Assembly (NCBI GenBank): GCA_964492485.1
Contig: CAZBKM010000018.1
Location: forward strand, 1 to 52,865
Direction: 5' to 3'
From: UBA5336 sp964492485
Lineage (GTDB): Bacteria > Pseudomonadota > Alphaproteobacteria > Caulobacterales > Hyphomonadaceae
Length of the DNA stretch: 52,865 nt
A program made the translations under genes and the position numbers. This document shows positions 9,082-18,018 of the stretch, piece by piece (position 1 is the first letter of the stretch; every line of letters starts with the position of its first letter). The notes beneath the pieces were generated by a model. It worked only from the letters and a program-made list of their open reading frames with translations, was not told where the DNA came from and did not search any database.

Positions 9082-10509
9082 ATGCTCAACTGGACCGATA
9101 TCACCGCCACGCTGGCGCCGGAGCTGCTTCTGGCGGCTGCGGCGCTGATCGGCGTACTGGCGGGGGCGACCTTCAAGGATGCGTTCAACATCGCCGCCTA
9201 CCGCCTTGGGGCGCTGGTGCTGCTGGCTGCCAGCGCGCTCGCCTTTGCGGCGCCGCCGGTGGCGGAGGCCTTCAACGGCCTGGTGGCGGCGAACGGTTTC
9301 GTGAATGCGGCCAAGGGGGCAAGCTATGCGCTGGCGGCCATCGCGCTGTGGATGGGCGAGGGCTTCTTCCGTCGCCACGGCACGATCCGGTACGAGTACC
9401 CGCTCCTGATGCTGTTCGCCGCCATGGGGATGGGCATCACGCTGTCTGCTGCAGACCTGATGACGCTCTATATGGGGATCGAGACGCTGAGCCTGTCGTC
9501 CTACGTGCTGGCGTCCTTCCACCGCGACAGCGCCCGGTCGGCGGAGGCCGGTCTCAAATACTTCGTGCTCGGCGCCCTGGCCTCGGGCCTCCTGCTGTAC
9601 GGAGCATCGCTCGTTTACGGCTTTTCCGGCACGACGTCATTTGCCGGCATCGCCGCCGCCGAGCCCAATCTGGGCCTTCTGTTCGGCATGGTCCTGATGA
9701 TCACGGGCCTGGCCTTCAAGGTGTCGGCCGCGCCGATGCATGTCTGGACGCCGGACGTGTATGAGGGCAGCCCGAGCCCGGTCGTGGCCTTCTTCTCCGC
9801 CGCGCCGAAGCTCGCCATGATGGTGGTCTTCGCAAACGTCCTGTTCACCCTGTTCGGTGATGTGATGGAAGATTGGCAGGCCATCCTCGCCATCATCGCC
9901 GGTGCCTCGATGATCGTCGGGTCGTTCGGTGCCCTCCTGCAGAACAATCTGAAGCGACTGCTGGGCTATTCCTCGATCGCCAACATGGGCTATGCGCTGG
10001 TGCCGGTGGCTGCGGGTGCGGAACTGGGTGCGCCGGCGATCCTGATCTTCATGGTGATCTACACCATCGGCACGCTGGGCATGTTTGCCGGGGTCCTGGC
10101 GATGCGCAGGAAAGGCGGCATGGTGGAAGACGTGACCGAGCTGTCAGGTCTGGTGCGCACGCATCCGGTGCTTGCGGTGGCCCTGTCGGCGCTCGTCTTT
10201 TCAGTCGCGGGCATCCCGCCGCTTGCGGGCTTCTTCGGCAAGTTGGCCGTCATCGAAGCCGGTCTGCAGGCCGGGCTGCTGCCCCTGGTGATCCTGCTGA
10301 TCGTCGCCTCCGTCGTGTCGCTGGGCTATTATCTCCGGCTGATCGTGATCATGTGGGTGAACGAGCCGCGCGAGCGCTTCGAACCCACCGACATGGCCGT
10401 GACCCTGACCGTGGCGGGCAGTGGTCTGCTGGTCTTTCCGGTGCTGTCCGTCGGCATCGAGGCGCTCAGGCTCTGGGCCACGGCGGCGTCCCAGGGTCTG
10501 CTGCCTTGA
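9082..10509 (+). CDS. nuoN: NADH-quinone oxidoreductase subunit N
   Basis: The third antiporter-like membrane subunit, closest to the quinone module. The 475-residue product carries the MGIETLSLSSYVLASFHRD segment (about residues 132-150) with its key glutamate, the lysine-containing GLAFKVSAAPMHVWTPDVYEG (about 211-231) and the SVAGIPPLAGFFGKLAV loop. It is the last nuo gene. Its TGA overlaps the TTG start of birA (TTGA), so complex I and biotin ligase appear to be translated from one message. Confidence 0.97.
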   Translation: MLNWTDITATLAPELLLAAAALIGVLAGATFKDAFNIAAYRLGALVLLAASALAFAAPPVAEAFNGLVAANGFVNAAKGASYALAAIALWMGEGFFRRHGTIRYEYPLLMLFAAMGMGITLSAADLMTLYMGIETLSLSSYVLASFHRDSARSAEAGLKYFVLGALASGLLLYGASLVYGFSGTTSFAGIAAAEPNLGLLFGMVLMITGLAFKVSAAPMHVWTPDVYEGSPSPVVAFFSAAPKLAMMVVFANVLFTLFGDVMEDWQAILAIIAGASMIVGSFGALLQNNLKRLLGYSSIANMGYALVPVAAGAELGAPAILIFMVIYTIGTLGMFAGVLAMRRKGGMVEDVTELSGLVRTHPVLAVALSALVFSVAGIPPLAGFFGKLAVIEAGLQAGLLPLVILLIVASVVSLGYYLRLIVIMWVNEPRERFEPTDMAVTLTVAGSGLLVFPVLSVGIEALRLWATAASQGLLP

Positions 10510-11306
10510 CGCAGGGGCCGGAGGCTGAGCCCCCTGCCGGTGCGCGGACCCCGCCTGCCTGGCCGGTCCACTGGTCAGACGTTCTGGACAGCACCAATGA
10601 GGAGGCGAAGCGGATCGCGGCGGAAGCAGGTGGTCAGCTCATGCCACGCTGGATCGCTGCGCGGCGTCAGACTGCGGGTCGCGGCCGTCTGGGTCGGTCC
10701 TGGCAATCTGCGGACGGCAATCTCTTCTGCACCGCGCTGTTTCTCGAGCCGCGCGGGTTCGAGGTCGCGACCCGGCTGCCCTTTGCCGCGGCGCTGGCCG
10801 TTGCCGATGCCGTTGGCCTGCTTGCGCCGGGCGCCCCCATAGGCCTCAAATGGCCGAACGATGTGCGCGCGGGCGGTGCCAAGCTGTCTGGAATCCTCGT
10901 GGAAGCCGGACAGGCAGGCGGCGGAACCGCCTGGGTCGCGGTCGGGATCGGCGTGAATGTGGCGCGGGCGCCCGAAGCCGGAGGCCGGCCCACGACCTGC
11001 CTGGCGGCGCTGCGGGGCGATACGGTCGCCGACGTCGATGCGGTGCTGGAGGCCCTGCGCGCGCGGTTCGCCGTTCGCCTCGGTGAGGCGCGCAACGATT
11101 TCGCATCCATCCGTGCAGCCTGGCTGGCCCGTTCGGATCAGCTGGGTGAGGTGGTCCGGGTCGAGGCCGGACACACGGCGGTCGAGGGCGTGTTCGAGGG
11201 GCTGGCGGAGGATGGCGGCCTCGTGCTGCGATTGCCGGACGCCACGACGCGGATCATAAGAGCGGGAGACGTGGAACTCGTCCGGGAGGGACCGGCGTCA
11301 TGCTGA
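10506..11306 (+). CDS. birA: Biotin--[acetyl-CoA-carboxylase] ligase
   Basis: Attaches biotin to the carrier domain of biotin-dependent carboxylases through biotinyl-AMP. The 266-residue product has the catalytic domain only, without an N-terminal DNA-binding helix-turn-helix, so it is not a BirA-type repressor. Visible motifs are LDSTNEEAKR, the biotinyl-AMP loop RQTAGRGRLGRSW (about residues 54-66), KWPNDV (about 115-120) and a small C-terminal beta domain. I chose the TTG at 10506 because it forms a TTGA overlap with the nuoN stop and nothing in frame upstream fits the family. This is the arrangement next to nuoN I recall from many alphaproteobacteria. Confidence 0.93.
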   Translation: MTQGPEAEPPAGARTPPAWPVHWSDVLDSTNEEAKRIAAEAGGQLMPRWIAARRQTAGRGRLGRSWQSADGNLFCTALFLEPRGFEVATRLPFAAALAVADAVGLLAPGAPIGLKWPNDVRAGGAKLSGILVEAGQAGGGTAWVAVGIGVNVARAPEAGGRPTTCLAALRGDTVADVDAVLEALRARFAVRLGEARNDFASIRAAWLARSDQLGEVVRVEAGHTAVEGVFEGLAEDGGLVLRLPDATTRIIRAGDVELVREGPASC

Positions 11307-12079
11307 TGGCCATCGACGTGGGCAACACGAACACCGTGTTCGCCGTCCATGATGGGGACGATTGGGTCGCCCAGTGGCGATCCCATACCGACTCGACCCG
11401 GACCGCCGACGACTATGCCGTCTGGTTGTCGCAGATGTGCCGGATGGAGGGCATTCCGTTCGGTCGCATCGACGGTGCGATCATTTCCAACGTGGTGCCG
11501 CAGGCGAAGTTCAATTTCCGCAATCTGGCGCGGCGCTATCTGAACTGCGAGCCGCTGTTCATCGGCGAGCCGGGCGTGGATATTGGCGTGGACGTCCGCA
11601 TCACGCGCCCTGAACAGGCCGGCGCCGATCGCCTTGTGAACGCGGTCGGGGCCCATGCCTGTTATGAGGGGCCCCTGATCGTGGTCGACAGCGGTACCGC
11701 GACGACCTTCGACGTGGTCGGAGCCGATGGCGGGTTCGAGGGCGGAATCATCTCGCCCGGCATAAACCTGTCGCTGAAGGCGCTGCACGATGCTGCAGCC
11801 AATCTGCCGCGGATCGCGATCCAGCCGCCGCCACGCACGATCGGCAAGGATACGGTCAGCGCGATGCAATCCGGCATTTTCCTCGGCTATATCGAACTGA
11901 TCGATGGGCTGGTCCGGAGAATCAGGGCGGAGTACGGGGAGCCCATGACGGTGATCGGGACCGGCGGCGTGGCCTCGCTGTTCGAGGGCTACAGCCAGGA
12001 AATCGACACCTACGACCAGGACGTGACCATTCGCGGCCTGTTGGAAATCTACAGACGGAATACATCTCCGGCAGCATGA
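11300..12079 (+). CDS. coaX: Type III pantothenate kinase
   Basis: Phosphorylates pantothenate in the first step of coenzyme A synthesis. The 259-residue protein has the ASKHA-fold signatures of CoaX: the N-terminal phosphate loop DVGNTNTVFAV, the GADRLVNAVGAH motif (about residues 109-120) and DSGTATTFDVV (about 130-140). Two ATG codons are possible, at 11300 and 11306. The first overlaps the birA coding end and the second overlaps its TGA, and I list the first. The stop is in an ATGA overlap with the RNase J gene. Confidence 0.95.
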   Translation: MLMAIDVGNTNTVFAVHDGDDWVAQWRSHTDSTRTADDYAVWLSQMCRMEGIPFGRIDGAIISNVVPQAKFNFRNLARRYLNCEPLFIGEPGVDIGVDVRITRPEQAGADRLVNAVGAHACYEGPLIVVDSGTATTFDVVGADGGFEGGIISPGINLSLKALHDAAANLPRIAIQPPPRTIGKDTVSAMQSGIFLGYIELIDGLVRRIRAEYGEPMTVIGTGGVASLFEGYSQEIDTYDQDVTIRGLLEIYRRNTSPAA

Positions 12080-13764
12080 CAAATCACACAAGCGACCGAG
12101 CCGAGCTCGTCTTCCTGCCCCTGGGCGGATGCGAGGAAATCGGCATGAACCTGAACGCCTATGGCTATGGACCGCCGGACGCGCGCAAGTGGATCCTCGT
12201 CGACATGGGGGTCACCTTCGGCGACGCCCAGACTCCCGGCGTGGAACTGATCTGCGCCGATCCGAGCTTTCTCGAGGGCGAGGACATCGAGGCGATCTTC
12301 CTCACCCATGCGCATGAGGATCATATCGGGGCGACGGGGCTGCTTTATCCACGCCTCAAGACGACGGCGCCGATGTATGCCACGCCGTTCACCGCGGAAC
12401 TCACGCGGCAGAAGCTGCGTGAGCGCGGCGTCAATGACGAGGACGTGCTCAAGACGGTGCCCCTGGGGGCGACCGTCGAGGCCGGCCCGTTCTCGGTGGC
12501 CTACATTCGACTCACCCATTCGATCCCCGAGCCGAACGGCCTCGCGATTCGTACGCCTGCGGGGCTCGTGCTGCATACGGGCGACTGGAAGATAGACCCC
12601 GACCCGCAGATTGGCGGTCTGACCGACGATGCGACCCTCAAGTCGCTCGGTGATGCTGGTGTGCTGGCGATGGTCTGCGACAGCACAAACGTGTTCGAGG
12701 AGGGCGAGAGTGGCTCGGAGGCCACGGTGCGGGTCAGTCTCGAAAAGGTCATCGCTGCCCAGGAGGGCCGTGTGGCGGTGACGACGTTCGCATCCAACGT
12801 GGCGCGGGTGCAGAGTGTCATTGAGGCGGCGACAGCCTGTGGTCGGTCGGTCTGCCTGGTCGGCCGTTCGATGCACCGCATCACCGATGCGGCGAAATCC
12901 GTCGGTTTGCTGCAGGACTGCGCGCGCTTCGTGAGCGAAGAGGATGCCGGCTTTCTGCCACCCGAAAACGTGCTCTACCTCTGCACCGGAAGCCAGGGTG
13001 AAAGCCGGGCCGCGCTGACACGGATCGCGCGGGGCGAGCACCGCAATGTGGTGCTGGGGCCGGGTGATACAGTGATCTTCTCTTCCCGGGTCATTCCGGG
13101 GAACGAGCGCGGCATTTACGACCTGATGAACCTGCTCGCAGACCGGGGCGTGCGCCTGATCACCGACCGGATGACCGAGGAGCCGATCCATGTCTCGGGC
13201 CATCCCTGCCGTGACGAGCTGGCGACCATGTATGGCTGGGTCCGGCCGCGGATCGCCGTTCCGGTCCATGGCGAGCGCCGGCATACGCTGGAACACGCGG
13301 TGTTTGCCCGCAGTCTCCAGGTTCCCCTGGCGGCGGCGCCGAAGAATGGCGAGATGCTGCGCCTGGCGCCGGGTGATCCGGAGATCATCGACGAGGTCCC
13401 CTCGGGACGGCTCCTGCTCGACGGGAACCGGCTCATGCCGGAGAACGCCGGCGGGCTGCTGGAGCGGCTGCGTCTGGCGCAGTTCGGGTATCTCCATGCG
13501 AGCGTCGCGATAGACGAGATGGACGGCGTCCTTGACGGTCCGGTCGTGGTTGCGCGCGGCTTCTCCGAAGCCGATGGACGCCTGGCCGACGAGAGCCTTG
13601 ACGCCCTGGACGAGGCCGCAGAGGCTGCCCTCTCGCGGATGAAGCGGGCCGACCTTGACGATGATGATGCGGTGGAACGCGAGGTCGGACGCGCCGTGCG
13701 CCGGGCGGCCGAGAAGGTCTTTGGCCGGCGCCCCATGATCGATGTCACCGTTTTGAGGAGCTAG
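12076..13764 (+). CDS. rnj: Ribonuclease J
   Basis: A beta-CASP metallo-beta-lactamase ribonuclease with endonuclease and 5'-3' exonuclease activity, used in RNA maturation and decay. The 562-residue protein has the metal-binding HAHEDH motif at residues 78-83, a second histidine motif in LTHSIPE (about 149-155), HTGDWK (about 171-176) and the beta-CASP region with a late SGHPCRDEL motif (about 375-383). Length is normal for the alphaproteobacterial enzyme. Its start is coupled to coaX by ATGA and mce starts seven bases after its stop. This neighbourhood is shared by many alphaproteobacteria as I recall them. Confidence 0.95.
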   Translation: MTNHTSDRAELVFLPLGGCEEIGMNLNAYGYGPPDARKWILVDMGVTFGDAQTPGVELICADPSFLEGEDIEAIFLTHAHEDHIGATGLLYPRLKTTAPMYATPFTAELTRQKLRERGVNDEDVLKTVPLGATVEAGPFSVAYIRLTHSIPEPNGLAIRTPAGLVLHTGDWKIDPDPQIGGLTDDATLKSLGDAGVLAMVCDSTNVFEEGESGSEATVRVSLEKVIAAQEGRVAVTTFASNVARVQSVIEAATACGRSVCLVGRSMHRITDAAKSVGLLQDCARFVSEEDAGFLPPENVLYLCTGSQGESRAALTRIARGEHRNVVLGPGDTVIFSSRVIPGNERGIYDLMNLLADRGVRLITDRMTEEPIHVSGHPCRDELATMYGWVRPRIAVPVHGERRHTLEHAVFARSLQVPLAAAPKNGEMLRLAPGDPEIIDEVPSGRLLLDGNRLMPENAGGLLERLRLAQFGYLHASVAIDEMDGVLDGPVVVARGFSEADGRLADESLDALDEAAEAALSRMKRADLDDDDAVEREVGRAVRRAAEKVFGRRPMIDVTVLRS

Positions 13765-13771
13765 TGACCCC

Positions 13772-14200
13772 ATGAGTGCGTTTCGGATCGGACCCCTTAA
13801 TCATGTGGGCGTGGCCGTCCCCTCGGTGGACGAGGCCGTGGAGACCTACAGGACGCTTTACGGCGCCACGGATGTGAGCGATCCCATCGACCTGCCCGAA
13901 CAGGGCGTGCGGGTGCGCTTCGTGACCCTGTCCAACAGCCAGATCGAGCTGATCGAGCCTCTGGGCGCGGACTCCACGATCGCGACGTTTCTGGAGAAGG
14001 CGCCGCAGGGTGGCCAGCACCATGTCTGCTTCGAGGTCGACGACATCTGGGATGCCAAGGCCGAGATGGAGGCGCGCGGCGCGCGCGTCCTGAACGAGCC
14101 GCGCATCGGTGCGCACGGGACCCCGATCATCTTTGTCCATCCCAAGGACACCCATGGCGTGCTCATCGAGTTGATGGAAACCCCCAGGGCTGGCCACTGA
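13772..14200 (+). CDS. mce: Methylmalonyl-CoA epimerase
   Basis: Interconverts (S)- and (R)-methylmalonyl-CoA in propionyl-CoA catabolism, feeding methylmalonyl-CoA mutase. It is a 142-residue vicinal-oxygen-chelate protein with two beta-alpha-beta-beta-beta modules. The metal-binding residues are visible in NHVGVAVPS (His at residue 11), QHHVCFEVDD (about residues 84-93) and the final VLIELME glutamate. The partner mutase and carboxylase genes are not in the window, so the pathway is inferred from the family. Confidence 0.93.
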   Translation: MSAFRIGPLNHVGVAVPSVDEAVETYRTLYGATDVSDPIDLPEQGVRVRFVTLSNSQIELIEPLGADSTIATFLEKAPQGGQHHVCFEVDDIWDAKAEMEARGARVLNEPRIGAHGTPIIFVHPKDTHGVLIELMETPRAGH

Positions 14201-14243
14201 CCGGCTCGGTTGCCGGCCTGACCCCGTATCTAAGGAGTGCGCG

Positions 14244-14495
14244 ATGACCCTGACCGGCGCGATCGTGATTTTCGTGATTGCCTGGTGGCTCGTCTTCTTC
14301 GCGGTGCTTCCCATCGGGGTGCGCGGCCAGTTCGAGGATGACAGCACCGTGGCCGGTACCGAAGAGGGCGCCCCGGTCGATCCCATGATCCGCAAGAAGG
14401 CGGTCTGGGCGACGCTGGGTTCGGCGGCCGTGACCGCTCTTGTGGGGGCGGCCACTTACATTTTCGACTTTCAGGCCATATTCCTCGAATTCTGA
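14244..14495 (+). CDS. DUF1467 family membrane protein
   Basis: An 83-residue protein with two hydrophobic helices (about residues 5-26 and 52-75) separated by a polar loop. The pattern IAWWLVFFAVLPIGVRGQ followed by an acidic loop and DPMIRKKAVWATLGSA is the DUF1467 signature, a family restricted, as far as I know, to alphaproteobacteria and commonly encoded just before proS. TAAGGAG precedes the ATG by seven bases. No function is established. Confidence 0.85.
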   Translation: MTLTGAIVIFVIAWWLVFFAVLPIGVRGQFEDDSTVAGTEEGAPVDPMIRKKAVWATLGSAAVTALVGAATYIFDFQAIFLEF

Positions 14496-14555
14496 TCTCC
14501 CGGGCGGCTGTCCCCGGCGCCCGGACTGCCCAAAGTCCTTCAGGAGCTCCCGCGC

Positions 14556-15878
14556 ATGCGACTGTCGCGCTACTTTCTGCCCGTTCTGAAGGAAGCCCCT
14601 TCGGATGCGGCCATCGTGTCCCACCGGCTGATGTTGCGTGCCGGCATGATCCGTCAGAACGGCGCGGGCATCTATACCTGGCTGCCTTTGGGTCACAGGG
14701 TGCTCAAGCGGATCGAGACCATCGTGCGCGAGGAGATGGACCGTGCCGGTGCGGTGGAGCTGCTGATGCCGACGATCCAGCAGGCGGAGCTCTGGCGCGA
14801 GAGTGGCCGCTACGATGCCTACGGTCCCGAGATGCTGCGCATCAATGATCGGCACGACCGGGAAATGCTGTTCGGGCCGACAAATGAGGAACTCATCACC
14901 GACGTGTTTCGCGCCCATGTGAAGAGCTACAGGCAGCTTCCGCTCAACCTCTATCACATACAGTGGAAGTTCCGGGACGAGATCCGCCCCCGTTTCGGGG
15001 TGATGCGGGGGCGCGAGTTCCTGATGAAGGATGCCTATTCCTTCGACCTCGACGCCGAGGGCGCCCGGCGGGCCTATCGGCGAATGTTCTGCGCGTATCT
15101 GAACGCGTTCGACCGCATGGGCCTGACGGCCATCCCGATGCAGGCCGCCACCGGGCCGATCGGTGGCGATCTGAGCCATGAATTCATCATTCTGGCGGAG
15201 ACGGGCGAAAGCGCGGTGTTCTGCGACCGGGCCCGGCTGGACCTGCCGCCGCCCGGCGTGGACCTCGACTTTGACGCGGACCTGTCGCCCGTGGTCGAGG
15301 CGCACACCCGCTACTACGCGGCGACCGACGAGATGCATGATCCGGTGGCGTTCGCCGAGGTGCCGGAGGACCGGCGTATGGAAGCCCGCGGCATCGAGGT
15401 CGGCCACATCTTCTTCTTCGGCACGAAGTATTCCGAGCCGATGGGCGCGACGGTCCAGGACGCCGACGGCCAGTTCGTGCCGGTGCAGATGGGCAGCTAC
15501 GGCATCGGTGTCTCGCGGCTTGCCGGGGCGATCATCGAGGCCAGTCACGATGAAGACGGAATCGTCTGGCCGAAGGGCGTAGCGCCTTTCGATGTGGGGC
15601 TGGTTGCGCTGCGCGCCAATGACCAGGCGGTCATGTCGGCCTGCGATGCGGCCTACGCACGCCTGCAGGCTGCGGGTCTCGAGGTCCTGTATGACGACCG
15701 GGACGAGCGCCCGGGCGCGAAGTTCGCGACGATGGACCTGATCGGGCTGCCCTGGCAACTCGCCATCGGACCGCGGGGACTGGAGCGGGGCGTGGTCGAG
15801 CTGAAGTCGCGGGCCACCGGCGAGAAGCAGGAGGTCTCGCTGGACAGTGCCATTGCCCATCTCACCGGCGGCGGCTGA
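14556..15878 (+). CDS. proS: Prolyl-tRNA synthetase (short form)
   Basis: Charges tRNA-Pro with proline. The 440-residue class II enzyme lacks the roughly 180-residue editing insertion of the E. coli enzyme, which is normal in alphaproteobacteria. It shows motif 2 (FRDEIRPRFGVMRGREF, about residues 138-154), motif 3 (GSYGIGVSRLAGAIIE, about 313-328) and a C-terminal anticodon-binding domain ending in the ATGEKQEVSLD region. AGGAG precedes the start by about ten bases. The LolC/E gene starts eight bases after its stop. Confidence 0.96.
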   Translation: MRLSRYFLPVLKEAPSDAAIVSHRLMLRAGMIRQNGAGIYTWLPLGHRVLKRIETIVREEMDRAGAVELLMPTIQQAELWRESGRYDAYGPEMLRINDRHDREMLFGPTNEELITDVFRAHVKSYRQLPLNLYHIQWKFRDEIRPRFGVMRGREFLMKDAYSFDLDAEGARRAYRRMFCAYLNAFDRMGLTAIPMQAATGPIGGDLSHEFIILAETGESAVFCDRARLDLPPPGVDLDFDADLSPVVEAHTRYYAATDEMHDPVAFAEVPEDRRMEARGIEVGHIFFFGTKYSEPMGATVQDADGQFVPVQMGSYGIGVSRLAGAIIEASHDEDGIVWPKGVAPFDVGLVALRANDQAVMSACDAAYARLQAAGLEVLYDDRDERPGAKFATMDLIGLPWQLAIGPRGLERGVVELKSRATGEKQEVSLDSAIAHLTGGG

Positions 15879-15886
15879 GCCCAGCC

Positions 15887-17164
15887 ATGGCCGGTGCCGC
15901 ATATCCCTTCGGCCCGGTGGAGCGGGCCCTGGCCTGGCGCTACCTGCGGGCGCGGCGCGAGCATGGCGGCGCATCGCTGACGGCGATCATCTCCTTTGTC
16001 GGGATAGCCCTGGCCGTGACGGCGCTGATCGTCATCATGTCCGTGATGGCGGGGTTCCGTGCGACGCTGCTCGGGGCGCTGCTGGGCGGGCAGCCGCACA
16101 TCACCGTTTCGGTCTTCGATCAGCCGGCCGATCGGGTCGAGGCCATCGCCGAGCAGATCGAGACACTGGATGGCGTGGAGCGCGCGCACCCCTTCATCGA
16201 GGAGCAGGTGCTGGCGACCCATCCCGGGGTCGCGTCCAGCGGTGCCATCGTTAAGGCGATCACGGAGGATGAACTCACCTCGCTCGACTTCCTGGAAGAT
16301 GGCGGGCGCGCCGCACTGGAGGCGGGTTTCGGCCAGGGCCGCCATGGGGGCGACGTCATCCTGATGGGAAGTTTCCTCGCCAACGATCTGCGGCTTCGTC
16401 CGGGCGACGAGGTGCGTCTGATCTCCACCGAGACGAGCGCCACGCCCTTTGGCGGCACGCCGCGCTCGAAGGTCTACACCGTCGGTGGCCTGTTCAAGAC
16501 CGGCAGTGTCGAACTGGACAAGGTCTACATCTTCATGCCCATCGCCCAGGGGCAGGTTCTGTTCCGCAAGCAGGACAGCTACGAATTCATTGATGTGCGA
16601 CTGACCGACCCCGAGGCGACCCAGGCGGCCATGGCGCGCATCTCGGACGCCTTCGGCAATACGCTCTACATGTATGACTGGAAGAGCCAGCGCGGGGCCT
16701 ACCTCAACGCGCTCAACGTCGAACGCAGCATGATGCGCATGGTCATGCTTGTGCTGATCACCATCACGGCGCTCAACATCATCACCGGTGTCGTCATGCT
16801 GGTGAAGAACAAGACCCGCGACATCGCCATTCTGCGGACGATCGGGGCCTCGCGGAACGCGATGATGCGGGTGTTCGTGATGATCGGGGCCTTTCTTGGC
16901 GTTGCAGGGGCACTGACCGGCCTGGTGCTCGGGGTCGCCATCGTGCTGAACATCGACAGCGTCGAGGCGTTTCTCGGCTGGGTGACCGGCGCGCCGGTAT
17001 TCTCTCCAGACGTCTATGGCCTGGAGGGTCTGCCCGCCGAGCTCGACTGGAGCGAAGCGCTGTTTACCTTTGGCTGGGCCGTGGGCATGTCGGTGCTGGT
17101 GACGCTCTGGCCGGCCTGGCGTGCCGCGCAGCTCGACCCCGTTGAAGCCTTGAGGTTCGAATGA
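15887..17164 (+). CDS. Lipoprotein-releasing ABC transporter permease (LolC/LolE type)
   Basis: Inner-membrane subunit that extracts outer-membrane lipoproteins and hands them to LolA. The 425-residue protein has one N-terminal helix with an amphipathic lead (VERALAWRYLRARREHGGA), a large periplasmic MacB-type domain and three C-terminal FtsX-type helices. Only one permease gene is present beside lolD, so the transporter may be a homodimer (LolF-like) as proposed for other alphaproteobacteria. I cannot assign LolC versus LolE. It ends in an ATGA overlap with lolD. Confidence 0.93.
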   Translation: MAGAAYPFGPVERALAWRYLRARREHGGASLTAIISFVGIALAVTALIVIMSVMAGFRATLLGALLGGQPHITVSVFDQPADRVEAIAEQIETLDGVERAHPFIEEQVLATHPGVASSGAIVKAITEDELTSLDFLEDGGRAALEAGFGQGRHGGDVILMGSFLANDLRLRPGDEVRLISTETSATPFGGTPRSKVYTVGGLFKTGSVELDKVYIFMPIAQGQVLFRKQDSYEFIDVRLTDPEATQAAMARISDAFGNTLYMYDWKSQRGAYLNALNVERSMMRMVMLVLITITALNIITGVVMLVKNKTRDIAILRTIGASRNAMMRVFVMIGAFLGVAGALTGLVLGVAIVLNIDSVEAFLGWVTGAPVFSPDVYGLEGLPAELDWSEALFTFGWAVGMSVLVTLWPAWRAAQLDPVEALRFE

Positions 17165-17850
17165 GCGTGCCGGTGATGGAACTGTCGGGCGTGACACGCA
17201 CCTATCGCACGGGCGCGGCCGTGCTGGAGGTATTGCGTGGGGTGGACCTGGTGCTGCGCGCCGGCGAGATGGTGGGTCTTGTCGGGCCGTCGGGATCGGG
17301 AAAGTCGACCCTGCTGCATACGGCCGGCCTGCTGGAACGCCCGCAGGCGGGCCGGGTGTTTCTGGACGGTGAGGATGTCCTGAAGCTCGGTGACAAGGCC
17401 CGTACGGCCCGCCGTCGGGAAAAGCTCGGTTTCGTCTATCAGTTCCACCACCTGCTTCCGGAGTTCAGCGCCCGCGACAATATCGCCTTTCCGCTGATGA
17501 TCGCCGGAGAGGCGCGCCGGGCGGCCCGTGCGAAGGCGGACCGTCTGCTCGACGACATGGGGCTGGCCGACCGGGCGAGCCACCAGCCGGGACAGCTTTC
17601 CGGCGGCGAGCAGCAGCGCGTCGCCATCGCCCGGGCCCTGGCCAATGATCCGCGTCTGGTGATCGCCGATGAACCGACCGGCAATCTCGACCCGGCAACC
17701 ACCGAGCGTGTCTTTGCCACGCTGATCCGCATGGCACAGGTAGAGGGCGCCGCCGTACTGGTGGCGACTCACAATCTCAGCCTGATCCAGCACATGGACC
17801 GGGTGCTCACCCTGGACGGCGGCGAGCTGACGACCTTGCCCGCGGCTTGA
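17161..17850 (+). CDS. lolD: Lipoprotein-releasing ABC transporter ATPase
   Basis: The ATPase powering lipoprotein release from the inner membrane. The 229-residue protein has Walker A GPSGSGKST (about residues 41-49), the Q-loop YQFHHLLPEF, the signature LSGGEQQR (about 147-154), Walker B RLVIADEPTGNLD and the switch histidine in ATHN. The YQFHHLLPEFSARDN segment is characteristic of the LolD branch. It is the last gene before an intrinsic terminator. Confidence 0.95.
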   Translation: MSVPVMELSGVTRTYRTGAAVLEVLRGVDLVLRAGEMVGLVGPSGSGKSTLLHTAGLLERPQAGRVFLDGEDVLKLGDKARTARRREKLGFVYQFHHLLPEFSARDNIAFPLMIAGEARRAARAKADRLLDDMGLADRASHQPGQLSGGEQQRVAIARALANDPRLVIADEPTGNLDPATTERVFATLIRMAQVEGAAVLVATHNLSLIQHMDRVLTLDGGELTTLPAA

Positions 17851-17873
17851 CACCGCGATCCGGTCCGAGGGAC

Positions 17874-17899
17874 CCGCCGGAGCGGCGGATTTTCTGTTT
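17874..17899 (+). terminator. Intrinsic terminator after lolD
   Basis: CCGCCG and CGGCGG form a six-pair stem with a GAG loop, followed directly by the T-rich tail ATTTTCTGTTT. It begins 24 bases after the lolD stop and is the best intrinsic terminator I see in the window, closing the long nuo-to-lol plus-strand block. Confidence 0.75.
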
Positions 17900-17907
17900 G
17901 CAGACGT

Positions 17908-17922
17908 GAACAAAAAAGGTAC
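17908..17922 (+). promoter_or_regulatory. Imperfect LexA-box-like site before dnaE
   Basis: GAAC-N7-GTAC differs by one base from the alphaproteobacterial LexA half-site pair GAAC-N7-GAAC. It lies 97 bases upstream of the dnaE TTG, just past the lolD terminator, where a dnaE promoter would be expected. The mismatch in a half-site makes binding uncertain. Confidence 0.3.
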
Positions 17923-18018
17923 ACGGAGCGGGCGTGGCTTTCCGTTTCGCGATCGGGCCGTCAGACTCGTGCAGCAACCGTCCGACGGGATGGCCAAGCC
18001 GATTCCGGGAGACCGACC

